40,210 nt of DNA from a virus: positions 1 to 40,210 of IMG/VR virus record IMGVR_UViG_3300046011_000964; one strand, written 5' to 3'. Both the position numbers and the translations under genes were made by a program. Below, piece by piece: positions 1 through 7,460 of this stretch (positions are counted from its first letter, which is position 1; each line of letters opens with the position of its first letter). Under the pieces are notes generated by a model. It was not told where the DNA came from and made no database searches. It worked only from the letters and a program-made list of their open reading frames with translations.

Positions 1-2175
1 CAGAAAAGACGCGATGAAGTTGCTACAGGCCATCAACCTAGCAATTTAAACGAATATTTAAAACCTTTTCAACATGCCATTGTTTCTTGGGCTGTACGCC
101 GTGGACGCTCTGCCATTTTTGCTGATACTGGACTTGGTAAAACCATTATGCAATTGGCATGGGCTAATGAGGTGCAATCTTACACTAATGGCAAGATTTT
201 AATCTTAGCGCCTTTGGCCGTATCCGAACAAACAATAGAGGAAGGTGCAAAGTTTGGCATTGAAGTTAAACGAGTGCCATTGGGTCAAGACATACCGAAT
301 AATGGCGTATGGATTACAAACTATGAGCGCATGGATGCTATCAACTTTGCAGAATTGCATGGATTGGTATTAGATGAATCTTCTATTCTTAAATCGCATA
401 CCGGAAAAACACGCCAGCTAATTATTGATTCGGCGCAAGGCATACCTTATCGCCTTAGCTGCACAGCAACACCAAGCCCTAATGATTTTGAAGAACTAGG
501 CAATCAATGCGAATTTTTAGGCGTAATGACACGCACTGAGATGTTAGCCACTTATTTTGTTAACGATACCGGCGATACCGGAACATGGCGTCTTAAAGGA
601 TGGGGTGCTTCTAAATTTTGGGAATGGATGGGTAGTTGGTCAGTTGTTGTACGTAATCCATCTGATATTGGATTTAATGGTGATGAGTACATTTTGCCGC
701 CTTTACAGTATTTTGAGCATGTAGTTGAAGCAAACAAACTATTAGAAGGTGAGTTATTTGCTAAAACAGCGCAAACATTGCAGGAACGCCGCAAAGCACA
801 GCGCGATAGCATTGAAGATAGATGTCGCGCATTGGCCGATGTTGTTAATGCTGATAAATCAGAACCTTGGCTTATTTGGTGCCATCTTAATGATGAAGCT
901 GAAATGCTTACAAAATTAATTGATGGTGCAGTCAATATACAAGGTAGCGATACACCCGAAACAAAGTCTAAAAATCTCATGGGTTTTGCACATGGTGATA
1001 TTCGCGTATTGGTAAGCAAACCAAAAATTGCAGGCTTTGGGATGAACTGGCAACATTGCGCAAGAATGGCGTTTGTTGGACTAGATGATTCGTTTGAAAA
1101 GTTTTATCAATCAGTGCGCCGTTGTTATCGTTTTGGTCAAAAACGCAATGTTCAAGTGCATTTATTTACCTCTGAATCTGAAGGCCAAATACTGATAAAT
1201 TTAAAACGCAAAGAAGAACAGCATCATCAAATTAGCAAACAAATGATTGATTTTATGAAAGATATTATGAACAATGAATTAAAAGGTCAACAAAACATTG
1301 TTGATGAATATAAAGAGGATACCTATAAAGCTGATAATTTTACCGTGCATATGGGTGATTGTGTGAAGTGGACACGCCGCATGGAAGATAACAGTATTGA
1401 TTATTCTGTGTTTTCACCTCCGTTTGCAGATTTGTTTGTTTATTCAAACAGCGATCACGATATGGGAAATTGTAAAAATGATGCTGAGTTTGTTGCGCAA
1501 TTGCGTTACCTTATTTCAGAGTTGTTTCGTGTAATTAAACCGGGGCGTAACGTTTCTTTTCATTGCATGAATTTGCCTACAACAAAGATGCGCCAAGGCT
1601 TTATTGGTTTACGTGATTTTCGAGGAGATCTGATTCGCGCATTTCAAGATGTGGGTTTTATTTATCATTCGGAAGTTTGCATTTGGAAGGATCCAGTAGT
1701 TGCAATGCAACGTACAAAGGCATTAGGACTGTTACATAAAACCATACGAGAAAACAGCACAATGAGCCGCATGGGATTGCCTGATTACGTTGTGACAATG
1801 CGCAAGCCTGGCGATTGTGAAGATAGAGTTAAGCATGGCGATGATTTGCCAGTAACTATGTGGCAAAAATACGCTAGCCCTATTTGGGATGACATTAACC
1901 AAAGCCGAACATTAAACAAACTGCCAGCACGTAACGAAAACGATGAGAAGCATATGTGCCCGTTGCAATTGGATGTGATTGAACGTTGCATTCATTTATG
2001 GACTAATCCCGGCGATGTAATATTTTCACCATTTACAGGTATTGGCAGCGAAGGTTATTGCGCCGTAAAGATGAATCGTAAATTTATCGGAACTGAGCTA
2101 AAACCACAATATTTTGAATTAGCAGTACAAAACATCAATGATGCATGTAACAACAATCAACAAGGATTATTCTAA
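1..2175 (+). CDS. SNF2-type helicase fused to beta-class DNA methyltransferase (5' end continues at 40060)
   Basis: The window cuts this gene: base 1 is codon 9, and the first eight codons lie at 40060-40083 because the contig is circular. The full protein is 732 aa (numbering from that start). The N-terminal half is an SF2/SNF2-like ATPase with Walker A ADTGLGKT (K55), a DESS box (133-136), TATPSPND (163-170) and motif VI QSVRRCYRFGQKR (378-390), close to the SNF2 'RxxRxGQ' signature. The C-terminal part is an amino-methyltransferase: catalytic SPPF (480-483) precedes the SAM-binding SPFTGIGSEG (684-693) and an acidic residue E707, the beta-class motif order, so N4-cytosine or N6-adenine methylation is expected. 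Such fusions are known in phage genomes. Likely roles are DNA remodelling or replication and self-modification against host restriction; which of these is inference. It is followed after one base by the nuclease gene. Confidence 0.9.
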   Translation, partial: QKRRDEVATGHQPSNLNEYLKPFQHAIVSWAVRRGRSAIFADTGLGKTIMQLAWANEVQSYTNGKILILAPLAVSEQTIEEGAKFGIEVKRVPLGQDIPNNGVWITNYERMDAINFAELHGLVLDESSILKSHTGKTRQLIIDSAQGIPYRLSCTATPSPNDFEELGNQCEFLGVMTRTEMLATYFVNDTGDTGTWRLKGWGASKFWEWMGSWSVVVRNPSDIGFNGDEYILPPLQYFEHVVEANKLLEGELFAKTAQTLQERRKAQRDSIEDRCRALADVVNADKSEPWLIWCHLNDEAEMLTKLIDGAVNIQGSDTPETKSKNLMGFAHGDIRVLVSKPKIAGFGMNWQHCARMAFVGLDDSFEKFYQSVRRCYRFGQKRNVQVHLFTSESEGQILINLKRKEEQHHQISKQMIDFMKDIMNNELKGQQNIVDEYKEDTYKADNFTVHMGDCVKWTRRMEDNSIDYSVFSPPFADLFVYSNSDHDMGNCKNDAEFVAQLRYLISELFRVIKPGRNVSFHCMNLPTTKMRQGFIGLRDFRGDLIRAFQDVGFIYHSEVCIWKDPVVAMQRTKALGLLHKTIRENSTMSRMGLPDYVVTMRKPGDCEDRVKHGDDLPVTMWQKYASPIWDDINQSRTLNKLPARNENDEKHMCPLQLDVIERCIHLWTNPGDVIFSPFTGIGSEGYCAVKMNRKFIGTELKPQYFELAVQNINDACNNNQQGLF

Positions 2176-2176
2176 A

Positions 2177-3127
2177 ATGAGCACTATACCTGAATCTACA
2201 AACTCAATTACAAACCTGATTGACAGCTACCACGCTGCAAAGACTGAAGCCCCACGCGCCCACCTTGGAGCCTCTACATTAGGCCATCATTGCGAGCGTT
2301 GGCTCTGGCTATCGTTTCGCTGGGCGGTGCTAGAACAGCATCCCGGTCGCATTAAGCGCCTGTTTCGTCGCGGCCAAAATGAAGAAGCAACCATTGTGCA
2401 AGACTTAAAAGCAATCGGTGTAAATGTACACAGCGAACAGTACCGCGTGGACTTTGGTTCGCATGTTAGCGGGTCAATTGATGGCATTGCGTCTGGTGTG
2501 CCAGGTGCGCCAAAGACTGAGCATGTGGTGGAGTTTAAAACTCACAGCAAAAAATCATTTGATGATTTAGACAAAAACGCCGTACAAAAATCTAAACCGA
2601 TGCACTATACCCAGATGCAGGTTTACATGCACGGCCTAAAGCTAGACCGCGCCTTGTATGTGGCAGTGTGCAAAGACGATGATCGCATTTATACAGAGCG
2701 CATCCACTACGATGCAGAGCATGCAGAAAAAGCAATTGCTAAAGGCCACCGTGTAACAATGTCCGATTACATACCGGCACCATGCAGCACTGACCCTACA
2801 TGGTACGAATGCAAGATGTGTGCGGCGCATGATTTTTGCCATGGCTCGAAAACCACAAAGCAAGTCAATTGCCGCACTTGTGCACACATTACGCCATTGC
2901 AAGATAGCACAATGCATTGCGCCAAGTGGGATTCTGTAGTCCCAACTGAGGCGCAAATAGCAGGATGTGATAGCCACGTTTTTCACCCTGATCTAGTGCC
3001 GTGGAAGCGACTAGAAAGCCCTAGCGACATGATAGCCGTGTATCTTATCAATGGTGCCGAATACGCTAATGGTGAGCCGGTAGAAGGCGTTTACAGTTCC
3101 GCGCAATTATTGGAGTTAGCAAAATGA
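2177..3127 (+). CDS. PD-(D/E)XK nuclease with predicted Fe-S cluster (Cas4/AddB-like)
   Basis: 316 aa. ATG 2177 is chosen over an in-frame ATG at 2138 because AAGGA lies about 10 bases upstream and the 2138 start would overlap the helicase-methyltransferase gene. RecB/Cas4-like nuclease signatures are visible: S33-x5-C39-x-R41, E68, D102 in 'SGSIDG', E119-F-K121, and Q146/Q148 in 'TQMQVY'. The cysteine pattern C39 ... C212-x2-C215-x5-C221 matches the split four-cysteine [4Fe-4S] site of Cas4 and AddB. Extra C-terminal cysteines (C232, C235, C248, C264) may form a second metal site. It probably processes DNA ends for the Sak4-type recombination pathway encoded upstream on the circle. The nuclease fold is well supported; the cluster is inferred. 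Confidence 0.82.
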   Translation: MSTIPESTNSITNLIDSYHAAKTEAPRAHLGASTLGHHCERWLWLSFRWAVLEQHPGRIKRLFRRGQNEEATIVQDLKAIGVNVHSEQYRVDFGSHVSGSIDGIASGVPGAPKTEHVVEFKTHSKKSFDDLDKNAVQKSKPMHYTQMQVYMHGLKLDRALYVAVCKDDDRIYTERIHYDAEHAEKAIAKGHRVTMSDYIPAPCSTDPTWYECKMCAAHDFCHGSKTTKQVNCRTCAHITPLQDSTMHCAKWDSVVPTEAQIAGCDSHVFHPDLVPWKRLESPSDMIAVYLINGAEYANGEPVEGVYSSAQLLELAK

Positions 3128-3225
3128 TGATGTTGTATCGTTTTTATAAGATGTACCGCAACTTTGGATGCACCCGAATCGAAGCTTTGCGCCGCGCTAA
3201 TCGCCAGGTTAAATACCATGCATAA
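3124..3225 (+). CDS. Small basic hypothetical protein (33 aa)
   Basis: A 33-aa ORF beginning MMMLYRFYKMYRN, overlapping the nuclease stop by ATGA. GGAG lies 8 bases upstream (3112-3115) and the ORF ends just before the Shine-Dalgarno of the next gene. It is rich in Arg, Tyr and Lys, with a helical 'RIEALRRANR' segment. Position, ribosome site and coupling support translation. No function is recognised. Confidence 0.6.
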   Translation: MMMLYRFYKMYRNFGCTRIEALRRANRQVKYHA

Positions 3226-4063
3226 GGAGCATTTAAATGAGTTGGCTTTATTCGCGGGCGCTGGTGGAGGAATACTTGGCGGAAAACTGCTTGGATGGCG
3301 AACAATCTGCGCAGTTGAATGGGAACCATACCCAGCTAGCGTATTGTGCGCACGACAAAATGACAGCATTCTCCCGCCTTTCCCGATTTGGGATGACGTA
3401 CAAACCTTTGACGGAAAACCTTGGAGAGGAATTGTTGATGTTGTATCTGGCGGATTTCCGTGCCAAGACATTAGCGCAGCAGGAAAAGGAAAAGGACTTG
3501 ACGGAAAGCGAAGCGGGATGTGGCGCGAAATGGCACGAATTATTAGCGAAGTACGACCCAGATTTGCATTTGTGGAAAATAGCCCAATGCTCACTACTCG
3601 CGGAGGAACAAGAGTTATTGCAGATCTTACCCAAATCGGGTATGACTGCAAATGGATTGTTATTGGAGCTTCCGATGTTGGAGCGCCGCACCAAAGAAAG
3701 CGTATATGGATTGTGGGCAACTCCAACAACAATGGACAAATTGCCCCCGAAGTCAGAAAAGGCGCTACACAAGGAAGCAACTCAAGCAAGGCCAGGGCGA
3801 AGCAAACCAGCGAATTTACGAGATCAAGTAAGCAATATGCACAATTGGCCAACACCGACCGCGCACAATGCAAAGGAGACAAATGCACCCAGCGAAGCCA
3901 ATCGGAATACTCCGACATTGGCGAATCAAGTTGGTGGGAAACTGAACCCGATGTGGGTAGAGTGGCTGATGGGGTGGCCGCTAGGGTGGACAGACTTAAA
4001 GCCATTGGTAACGGACAAGTGCCATTGTGTGCAGCTACCGCATGGAGATTGTTAAATGCTTAG
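3218..4063 (+). CDS. dcm: DNA (cytosine-5) methyltransferase
   Basis: 281 aa from ATG 3218, which puts motif I close to the N-terminus as usual; an in-frame ATG at 3164 is possible but would add residues inside the preceding small gene. C5-methylase motifs are clear: FAGAGG (12-17), catalytic PCQ with C82, ENS (120-122), QRKRIWIV (159-166), and KAIGNGQVP near the C-terminus (261-269). The target-recognition region between motifs VIII and IX is short. The protein would methylate cytosine in phage DNA, probably as anti-restriction. There is no strong Shine-Dalgarno before 3218. Almost the whole gene is overlapped in the +1 frame by another long ORF (3237-4055) that has the better ribosome site. 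The gene overlaps the next helicase gene by 8 bases. Confidence 0.9.
   Translation: MHKEHLNELALFAGAGGGILGGKLLGWRTICAVEWEPYPASVLCARQNDSILPPFPIWDDVQTFDGKPWRGIVDVVSGGFPCQDISAAGKGKGLDGKRSGMWREMARIISEVRPRFAFVENSPMLTTRGGTRVIADLTQIGYDCKWIVIGASDVGAPHQRKRIWIVGNSNNNGQIAPEVRKGATQGSNSSKARAKQTSEFTRSSKQYAQLANTDRAQCKGDKCTQRSQSEYSDIGESSWWETEPDVGRVADGVAARVDRLKAIGNGQVPLCAATAWRLLNA
3237..4055 (+). CDS. Overlapping-frame protein embedded in the cytosine methyltransferase gene
   Basis: 272 aa, beginning MSWLYSRALVEEYL, read in the +1 frame relative to the methyltransferase over nearly its entire length. AAGGAG (3224-3229) sits 7 bases before ATG 3237, the best ribosome site of this locus. The stop TAA abuts the next gene's ATG (TAA|ATG at 4053-4058), as expected for a coupled operon gene. 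From memory, a protein family with the same start and internal phrases such as 'GLWATPTTMD', 'ARPGRSKPANLRD' and 'WVEWLMGWPLGWTDLKPL' recurs in phages and prophages, sometimes mislabelled as methyltransferase. That recurrence argues for real coding, but I could not search. No catalytic motif is recognised; a role in methylation or target specificity would be guesswork. Confidence 0.7.
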   Translation: MSWLYSRALVEEYLAENCLDGEQSAQLNGNHTQLAYCAHDKMTAFSRLSRFGMTYKPLTENLGEELLMLYLADFRAKTLAQQEKEKDLTESEAGCGAKWHELLAKYDPDLHLWKIAQCSLLAEEQELLQILPKSGMTANGLLLELPMLERRTKESVYGLWATPTTMDKLPPKSEKALHKEATQARPGRSKPANLRDQVSNMHNWPTPTAHNAKETNAPSEANRNTPTLANQVGGKLNPMWVEWLMGWPLGWTDLKPLVTDKCHCVQLPHGDC

Positions 4064-5642
4064 AAAATATCAACAACGTGCTATTGACCAGCTATACGCA
4101 TGGTTTGCAGCGGGTAACGATGGCAACCCGTGCCTAGTTTTGCCCACTGGTGCAGGTAAAAGCCACATTGTGGCCGCGCTATGCAAGGGTATCTTGCAAG
4201 AATACCCAGATCAGCGCATTTTGATGTTAACGCATGTGAAAGAGCTGATACAGCAAAATGCTGAAAAGATGCGCCAACATTGGCCTAACGCGCCGATGGG
4301 TATCTATAGCTCTGGTTTGCGTTGTAAAGAACTAGGAGAACCGATAACCTTTGCCGGCATACAATCAGTGGCTAAACGTGCCGCTGAAATAGGTCATGTG
4401 GACATTGTAATCATTGATGAGTGCCATTTGGTTAGCCACAAAGATGAGGGAGGGTATAGAACGCTATTAGCGGCCTTGCAAGCCATTAATCCAGCATTGC
4501 GGGTAGTTGGATTGACCGCTACTCCGTACCGCTTAGGCCACGGTTTAATCACGGATGCGCCTGCTTTGTTTAGCGCATTGATTGAGCCGGTGAGCATTGA
4601 GGAGCTAATTTTTAAAGGATATTTATCAAAGCTGCGAAGCAAGATAACTAAGGCCAAACTGTCCACTGAGGGTGTGCATAAGCGAGGCGGTGAATACATC
4701 GAATCAGAGTTGCAAGCTGCCGTCGATACAAACGACAAGAATCAATCTATTGTTAGCGAAGTAATCCGGTTAGCCGGTGATCGCAAATCATGGTTGTTTT
4801 TCTGCTCTGGTGTTGACCATGCGCGCCATGTGCAAGAGGTTTTAAGCGCGCATGGCATTACATCGGCCTGCGTAGTTGGAGATACGCCGGACACCGAACG
4901 TGCGCGCATACTTGCTGATTTTAAGGCGGGTAAGATTAAAGCCTTAACTAATGCCAATGTGCTTACTACCGGATTTGATCATCCTAGCATTGACCTGATT
5001 GCCATGATGCGCCCCACTATGTCGCCAGGGCTATACGTGCAAATGGCCGGCCGAGGTTTACGCATTGCAGACGGTAAAACAGATTGTATGGTGTTAGATT
5101 TTGCCGGTGTAGTTGACCAGCATGGGCCGATTACAGCCGTAAAACCTCCGCCAAAGAAGGGCGATAAAGTAGGCGAAGCGCCGGTTAAAGTTTGCGAACA
5201 ATGTCAAGAAATTGTGCATATTAGCTGTAAGATATGCCCAGCATGTGGTGCTGCTTTTCCTGAGATTGAAAAGCCAGCGTTAAAGCTGCATAACCTAGAC
5301 ATCATGGGCATAGAAGGTATTGATCTGGACGTTACAGCATGGCAATGGCGCAAGCATATCAGCCGTGCAAGCGGTAAAGAGATGCTCGCAGTTACTTACT
5401 ATGGCGCGCTGTCAGATACGCCTGTAACAGAGTATTTAACGGTCATGCATGATGGTTACGCCGGTGAAAAAGCAAGGCGTTTGCTAGCTGTGCTAGCAGA
5501 TCAATCCAGCGCCACGCTTGACTATTCAATCGCTGACATACAGCAACATGCCGACGTTTTAAACCTAGCCAATGCCCCAGCCGCTATTGAATATAAAAGC
5601 GAAGGTAAATTTTTTACAATAATGAAAAGGACTTTTCAATGA
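4056..5642 (+). CDS. SF2 DEAD/DEAH-like helicase with C-terminal zinc ribbon
   Basis: 528 aa. Helicase motifs in order: Walker A PTGAGKS (30-36), DECH (121-124), TATP (154-157), a C-terminal RecA-like domain with 'LTTGFDHP' (about 303-310) and motif VI QMAGRGLR (329-336). It resembles the RAD25/type III restriction-like SF2 helicases of phages. A CxxC...CxxC zinc ribbon follows (C380, C383, C394, C397), and then a C-terminal domain of unknown role. It probably unwinds DNA during replication or recombination, since its neighbours are nucleases and methyltransferases. It starts immediately after the embedded ORF's stop and overlaps the next gene by ATGA. Confidence 0.9.
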   Translation: MLRKYQQRAIDQLYAWFAAGNDGNPCLVLPTGAGKSHIVAALCKGILQEYPDQRILMLTHVKELIQQNAEKMRQHWPNAPMGIYSSGLRCKELGEPITFAGIQSVAKRAAEIGHVDIVIIDECHLVSHKDEGGYRTLLAALQAINPALRVVGLTATPYRLGHGLITDAPALFSALIEPVSIEELIFKGYLSKLRSKITKAKLSTEGVHKRGGEYIESELQAAVDTNDKNQSIVSEVIRLAGDRKSWLFFCSGVDHARHVQEVLSAHGITSACVVGDTPDTERARILADFKAGKIKALTNANVLTTGFDHPSIDLIAMMRPTMSPGLYVQMAGRGLRIADGKTDCMVLDFAGVVDQHGPITAVKPPPKKGDKVGEAPVKVCEQCQEIVHISCKICPACGAAFPEIEKPALKLHNLDIMGIEGIDLDVTAWQWRKHISRASGKEMLAVTYYGALSDTPVTEYLTVMHDGYAGEKARRLLAVLADQSSATLDYSIADIQQHADVLNLANAPAAIEYKSEGKFFTIMKRTFQ

Positions 5643-5830
5643 GATTGCAAGAACCCGAATTTGTAACGTTGTACCGCCAACAAATACAACAAAGACCCCC
5701 CAAAGTGTGCCATACCTGCGAAAGCTACCAGCAGAATGGCATGTGTTTGGAATTTAACCAAGAGCCGCCGGAGTTGTTTACTCGCACTGTAGGCGTGTGT
5801 GACCTGTGGACTGAGGAGATACCATTTTGA
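5639..5830 (+). CDS. Small cysteine-containing hypothetical protein
   Basis: 63 aa with CHTC (C24, C27) followed by two further cysteines, C36 and C54, a spacing suggesting a metal-binding knuckle. AAAAGGA lies about 7 bases upstream of ATG 5639, which overlaps the helicase stop as ATGA, so translation is coupled. Small Cys-rich proteins of this kind occur next to phage helicase and VRR-NUC genes. No specific function is recognised. Confidence 0.75.
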   Translation: MRLQEPEFVTLYRQQIQQRPPKVCHTCESYQQNGMCLEFNQEPPELFTRTVGVCDLWTEEIPF

Positions 5831-6126
5831 CTATCAAACGCAACAACAAGATGCTTGCTATTTGCAAAGCATTGGAAACTGTACAACCTGCAAAATATCA
5901 GGCCATAACTGCCGCATATGGCATGGCATGTGAAAAGCATGTTCATACATACCTAAAGCGCGCTATCAGCTATGGCCTGATGCACAAAGATGCAAACCTG
6001 CTTTACACGCTAACAGCCAACTGGAAAGAGATCATTGCTAAACCGATGGAATTGCAAGATGTATATGTACCTCAACCTGCACGTTTTAAACGCGTATCTA
6101 GCGTGTGGGACTTAGCCCATGCTTGA
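5827..6126 (+). CDS. Hypothetical protein, possible winged-helix DNA-binding (TTG start)
   Basis: 99 aa. The start is TTG 5827, overlapping the previous stop as TTGA, with a strong GAGGAG (5813-5818) 8 bases upstream; the first in-frame ATG (5851) has no comparable site. Residues about 8-50 read as three helices followed by a 'YGLMHKDANLLYTLT' wing-like segment. That is compatible with a winged helix-turn-helix and hence a DNA-binding or regulatory role. The fold assignment is by eye only. It overlaps the VRR-NUC gene by 8 bases. Confidence 0.7.
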   Translation: MTIKRNNKMLAICKALETVQPAKYQAITAAYGMACEKHVHTYLKRAISYGLMHKDANLLYTLTANWKEIIAKPMELQDVYVPQPARFKRVSSVWDLAHA

Positions 6127-6478
6127 TAAAGTACCAAGCGAGCATTACGAACAATCTATGTTTGTGCAATGGTTTAGACGCACTTATCCTGATGTGCTTA
6201 TCTTTGCCATACCTAACGGTGGTGCTCGCAGCATCACTACAGCAGCCGCGCTCAAGGTCGAGGGTGTCACTAAAGGCATACCCGATCTATTTATCCCAGC
6301 TTGGCGTTTGTGGGTTGAGATGAAGCGCATTAAAGGTGGAGTTGTAAGCCTCGAACAAAAAAACGTTAAAAAGTACCTTGAAAGTGTTGCAATGTGTGTT
6401 ATAGTTTGCAAAGGTGCTGAGGATGCTAAGATGCAAATTCAGCAATTCTTACAAACGATAAAGGAACCAAGTGATTAA
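6119..6478 (+). CDS. VRR-NUC domain nuclease
   Basis: 119 aa, the usual length of stand-alone phage VRR-NUC proteins. PD-(D/E)XK-type landmarks: E11, PNGG (32-35), GIPD (53-56) with D56, E67-M-K69, and 'SLEQK' (77-81). These proteins are Mg-dependent structure-specific nucleases that often sit beside SF2 helicases in phage replication modules, as here. It probably resolves branched DNA. The 8-base overlaps with both neighbours show tight translational coupling. Confidence 0.88.
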   Translation: MLDKVPSEHYEQSMFVQWFRRTYPDVLIFAIPNGGARSITTAAALKVEGVTKGIPDLFIPAWRLWVEMKRIKGGVVSLEQKNVKKYLESVAMCVIVCKGAEDAKMQIQQFLQTIKEPSD

Positions 6479-6608
6479 AGATAAGTTTTTTAGCATGCGT
6501 ATGACAAAGGATATGTTAGATGCGCTCAAGGTGGAGGCTGCTAAAAACAGCCGCACCGTTGCAGGTCAAATTATTGCTTACATTAAGCAAGGTTTGCAAA
6601 ATGTATGA
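6471..6608 (+). CDS. Arc-like ribbon-helix-helix DNA-binding protein
   Basis: 45 aa with a GTG start at 6471, AAAGGA 5-6 bases upstream, overlapping the VRR-NUC stop by 8 bases. The sequence reads as a minimal ribbon-helix-helix: beta strand 'FFSMRMT', helix 'KDMLDALKVEAAKN', turn 'SRT', second helix 'VAGQIIAYIKQGLQ'. This matches the Arc/MetJ pattern of a hydrophobic/basic strand plus a 'small-R-T/S' turn. It would act as a dimeric repressor; the target is unknown. Confidence 0.72.
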   Translation: MIKDKFFSMRMTKDMLDALKVEAAKNSRTVAGQIIAYIKQGLQNV

Positions 6609-6948
6609 AATAGACATTAATCCAGAGGGACCATGCGCAAAGGCTGTTTATTGCATGATAGCCAGCCAGCGTTATCTTAAAAATTCACAATGGCCAAACA
6701 AAAAAGAATTGTACGTTGCTGATGGAAGAGCATTTGCCAAAGTGAAAATTGCAACTCCACGCCTGATTGAAACTCAAAAAGAATTAAAAAAATGGATAGA
6801 CCCTAAAAAGGTTTATTTTATGGATGCAATTACAGGTACGCTTTATTTTGAAGATGGAATTTGTGTTAGCAATTATAAAAAACAACGTAAGTTTGTACGT
6901 GACCAAAAATTGGCAACTAAGATTTTAAATGAAACCAGAGCAATATGA
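6601..6948 (+). CDS. Hypothetical protein (115 aa)
   Basis: Starts at ATG 6601 (MYEIDINPEG), overlapping the Arc-like gene stop by 8 bases; the open frame extends further upstream but only through the Arc-like gene. A weak AAGG is about 9 bases upstream. The protein is Lys-rich (pI likely high), with aromatic and charged segments and no signal peptide or membrane segment. It is locally more A/T-rich than its neighbours. No family recognised. It overlaps the DUF3310 gene by 4 bases. Confidence 0.7.
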   Translation: MYEIDINPEGPCAKAVYCMIASQRYLKNSQWPNKKELYVADGRAFAKVKIATPRLIETQKELKKWIDPKKVYFMDAITGTLYFEDGICVSNYKKQRKFVRDQKLATKILNETRAI

Positions 6949-7169
6949 TTAAACAAACTCAGGTCGGTGGAGATCATTACAGCAAGTTAAAAATACAACC
7001 AATTGATTTTATACATGGTAACAAAATCAGTTATATGGAAGGTAACGTAATTAAATACGTTGTCCGGTGGCGTGATAAAGGTGGGATAGAAGATTTACGC
7101 AAGGCTCGCCATTATTTAGATTTGCTTATAGAAATGGAAACTAAATGCTCGGTAGCAATAGACCTTTAA
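6945..7169 (+). CDS. DUF3310 family phage protein
   Basis: 74 aa with the DUF3310 signatures VGGDHY (7-12), 'IQPIDFI' and 'EGNVIKYVVRW', then 'LRKARHYLDLLIE'. The family is common in phage early regions and is sometimes labelled nucleotide kinase-like, but no activity is established. ATG 6945 overlaps the previous stop by ATGA. The following small ORF begins within its 3' end. Confidence 0.85.
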   Translation: MIKQTQVGGDHYSKLKIQPIDFIHGNKISYMEGNVIKYVVRWRDKGGIEDLRKARHYLDLLIEMETKCSVAIDL

Positions 7170-7291
7170 TGCTTTGCGAAAAATGCGAGACAAAACGTGT
7201 CCCTGAAGGTGGGATTTTTATAGGACAAACGCGCTGGTTATGCGCTAGATGTTGGAAGAAACGCAATGACAAAACGAAGAAAACGGCCTAG
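7145..7291 (+). CDS. Small putative zinc-ribbon protein (48 aa)
   Basis: Reads from ATG 7145, or from ATG 7169, which overlaps the DUF3310 stop as TAATG. It holds two CxxC pairs (CEKC at 11-14 and CARC at 33-36) separated by 18 residues, the geometry of a treble-clef or zinc ribbon, plus a Lys-rich tail. Neither start has a strong ribosome site, so the N-terminus is uncertain. Role unknown. Confidence 0.55.
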   Translation: MLGSNRPLMLCEKCETKRVPEGGIFIGQTRWLCARCWKKRNDKTKKTA

Positions 7292-7415
7292 CAGTGTTTA
7301 TAGTTTTTTGGATGAACTTATGGCTAGTCCAACTCAACCAATGCCTGTGGCAATGCGAAATTCACAGCTAACCCAAATGCTTACCGGGTTAAACGCCATG
7401 GAGAAGGATGCATAA
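7266..7415 (+). CDS. Small hypothetical protein (49 aa)
   Basis: ATG 7266 with GGAAG about 7 bases upstream, overlapping the zinc-ribbon ORF by 26 bases. The N-terminus is very basic (MTKRRKRPSS), followed by 'VYSFLDELM' and a Met- and Pro-containing middle. Short proteins with a similar basic start are common in phage early operons. No function recognised. Confidence 0.5.
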   Translation: MTKRRKRPSSVYSFLDELMASPTQPMPVAMRNSQLTQMLTGLNAMEKDA

Positions 7416-7460
7416 CCAAAAATTAGAGACTGGCAGGTTGTAAGCGATGCCATCAATTTA

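Noticed and set aside
552-1019. Minus-strand open frame inside the helicase domain
   Set aside because: A shadow of the helicase frame, with no motif or ribosome site.
3091-4005. Long minus-strand open frame opposite the methyltransferase
   Set aside because: No domain, no ribosome site, opposite to two better-supported genes; the composition (Leu, Ser, Pro) fits an antisense shadow. It is left out though the locus is unusually open in several frames.
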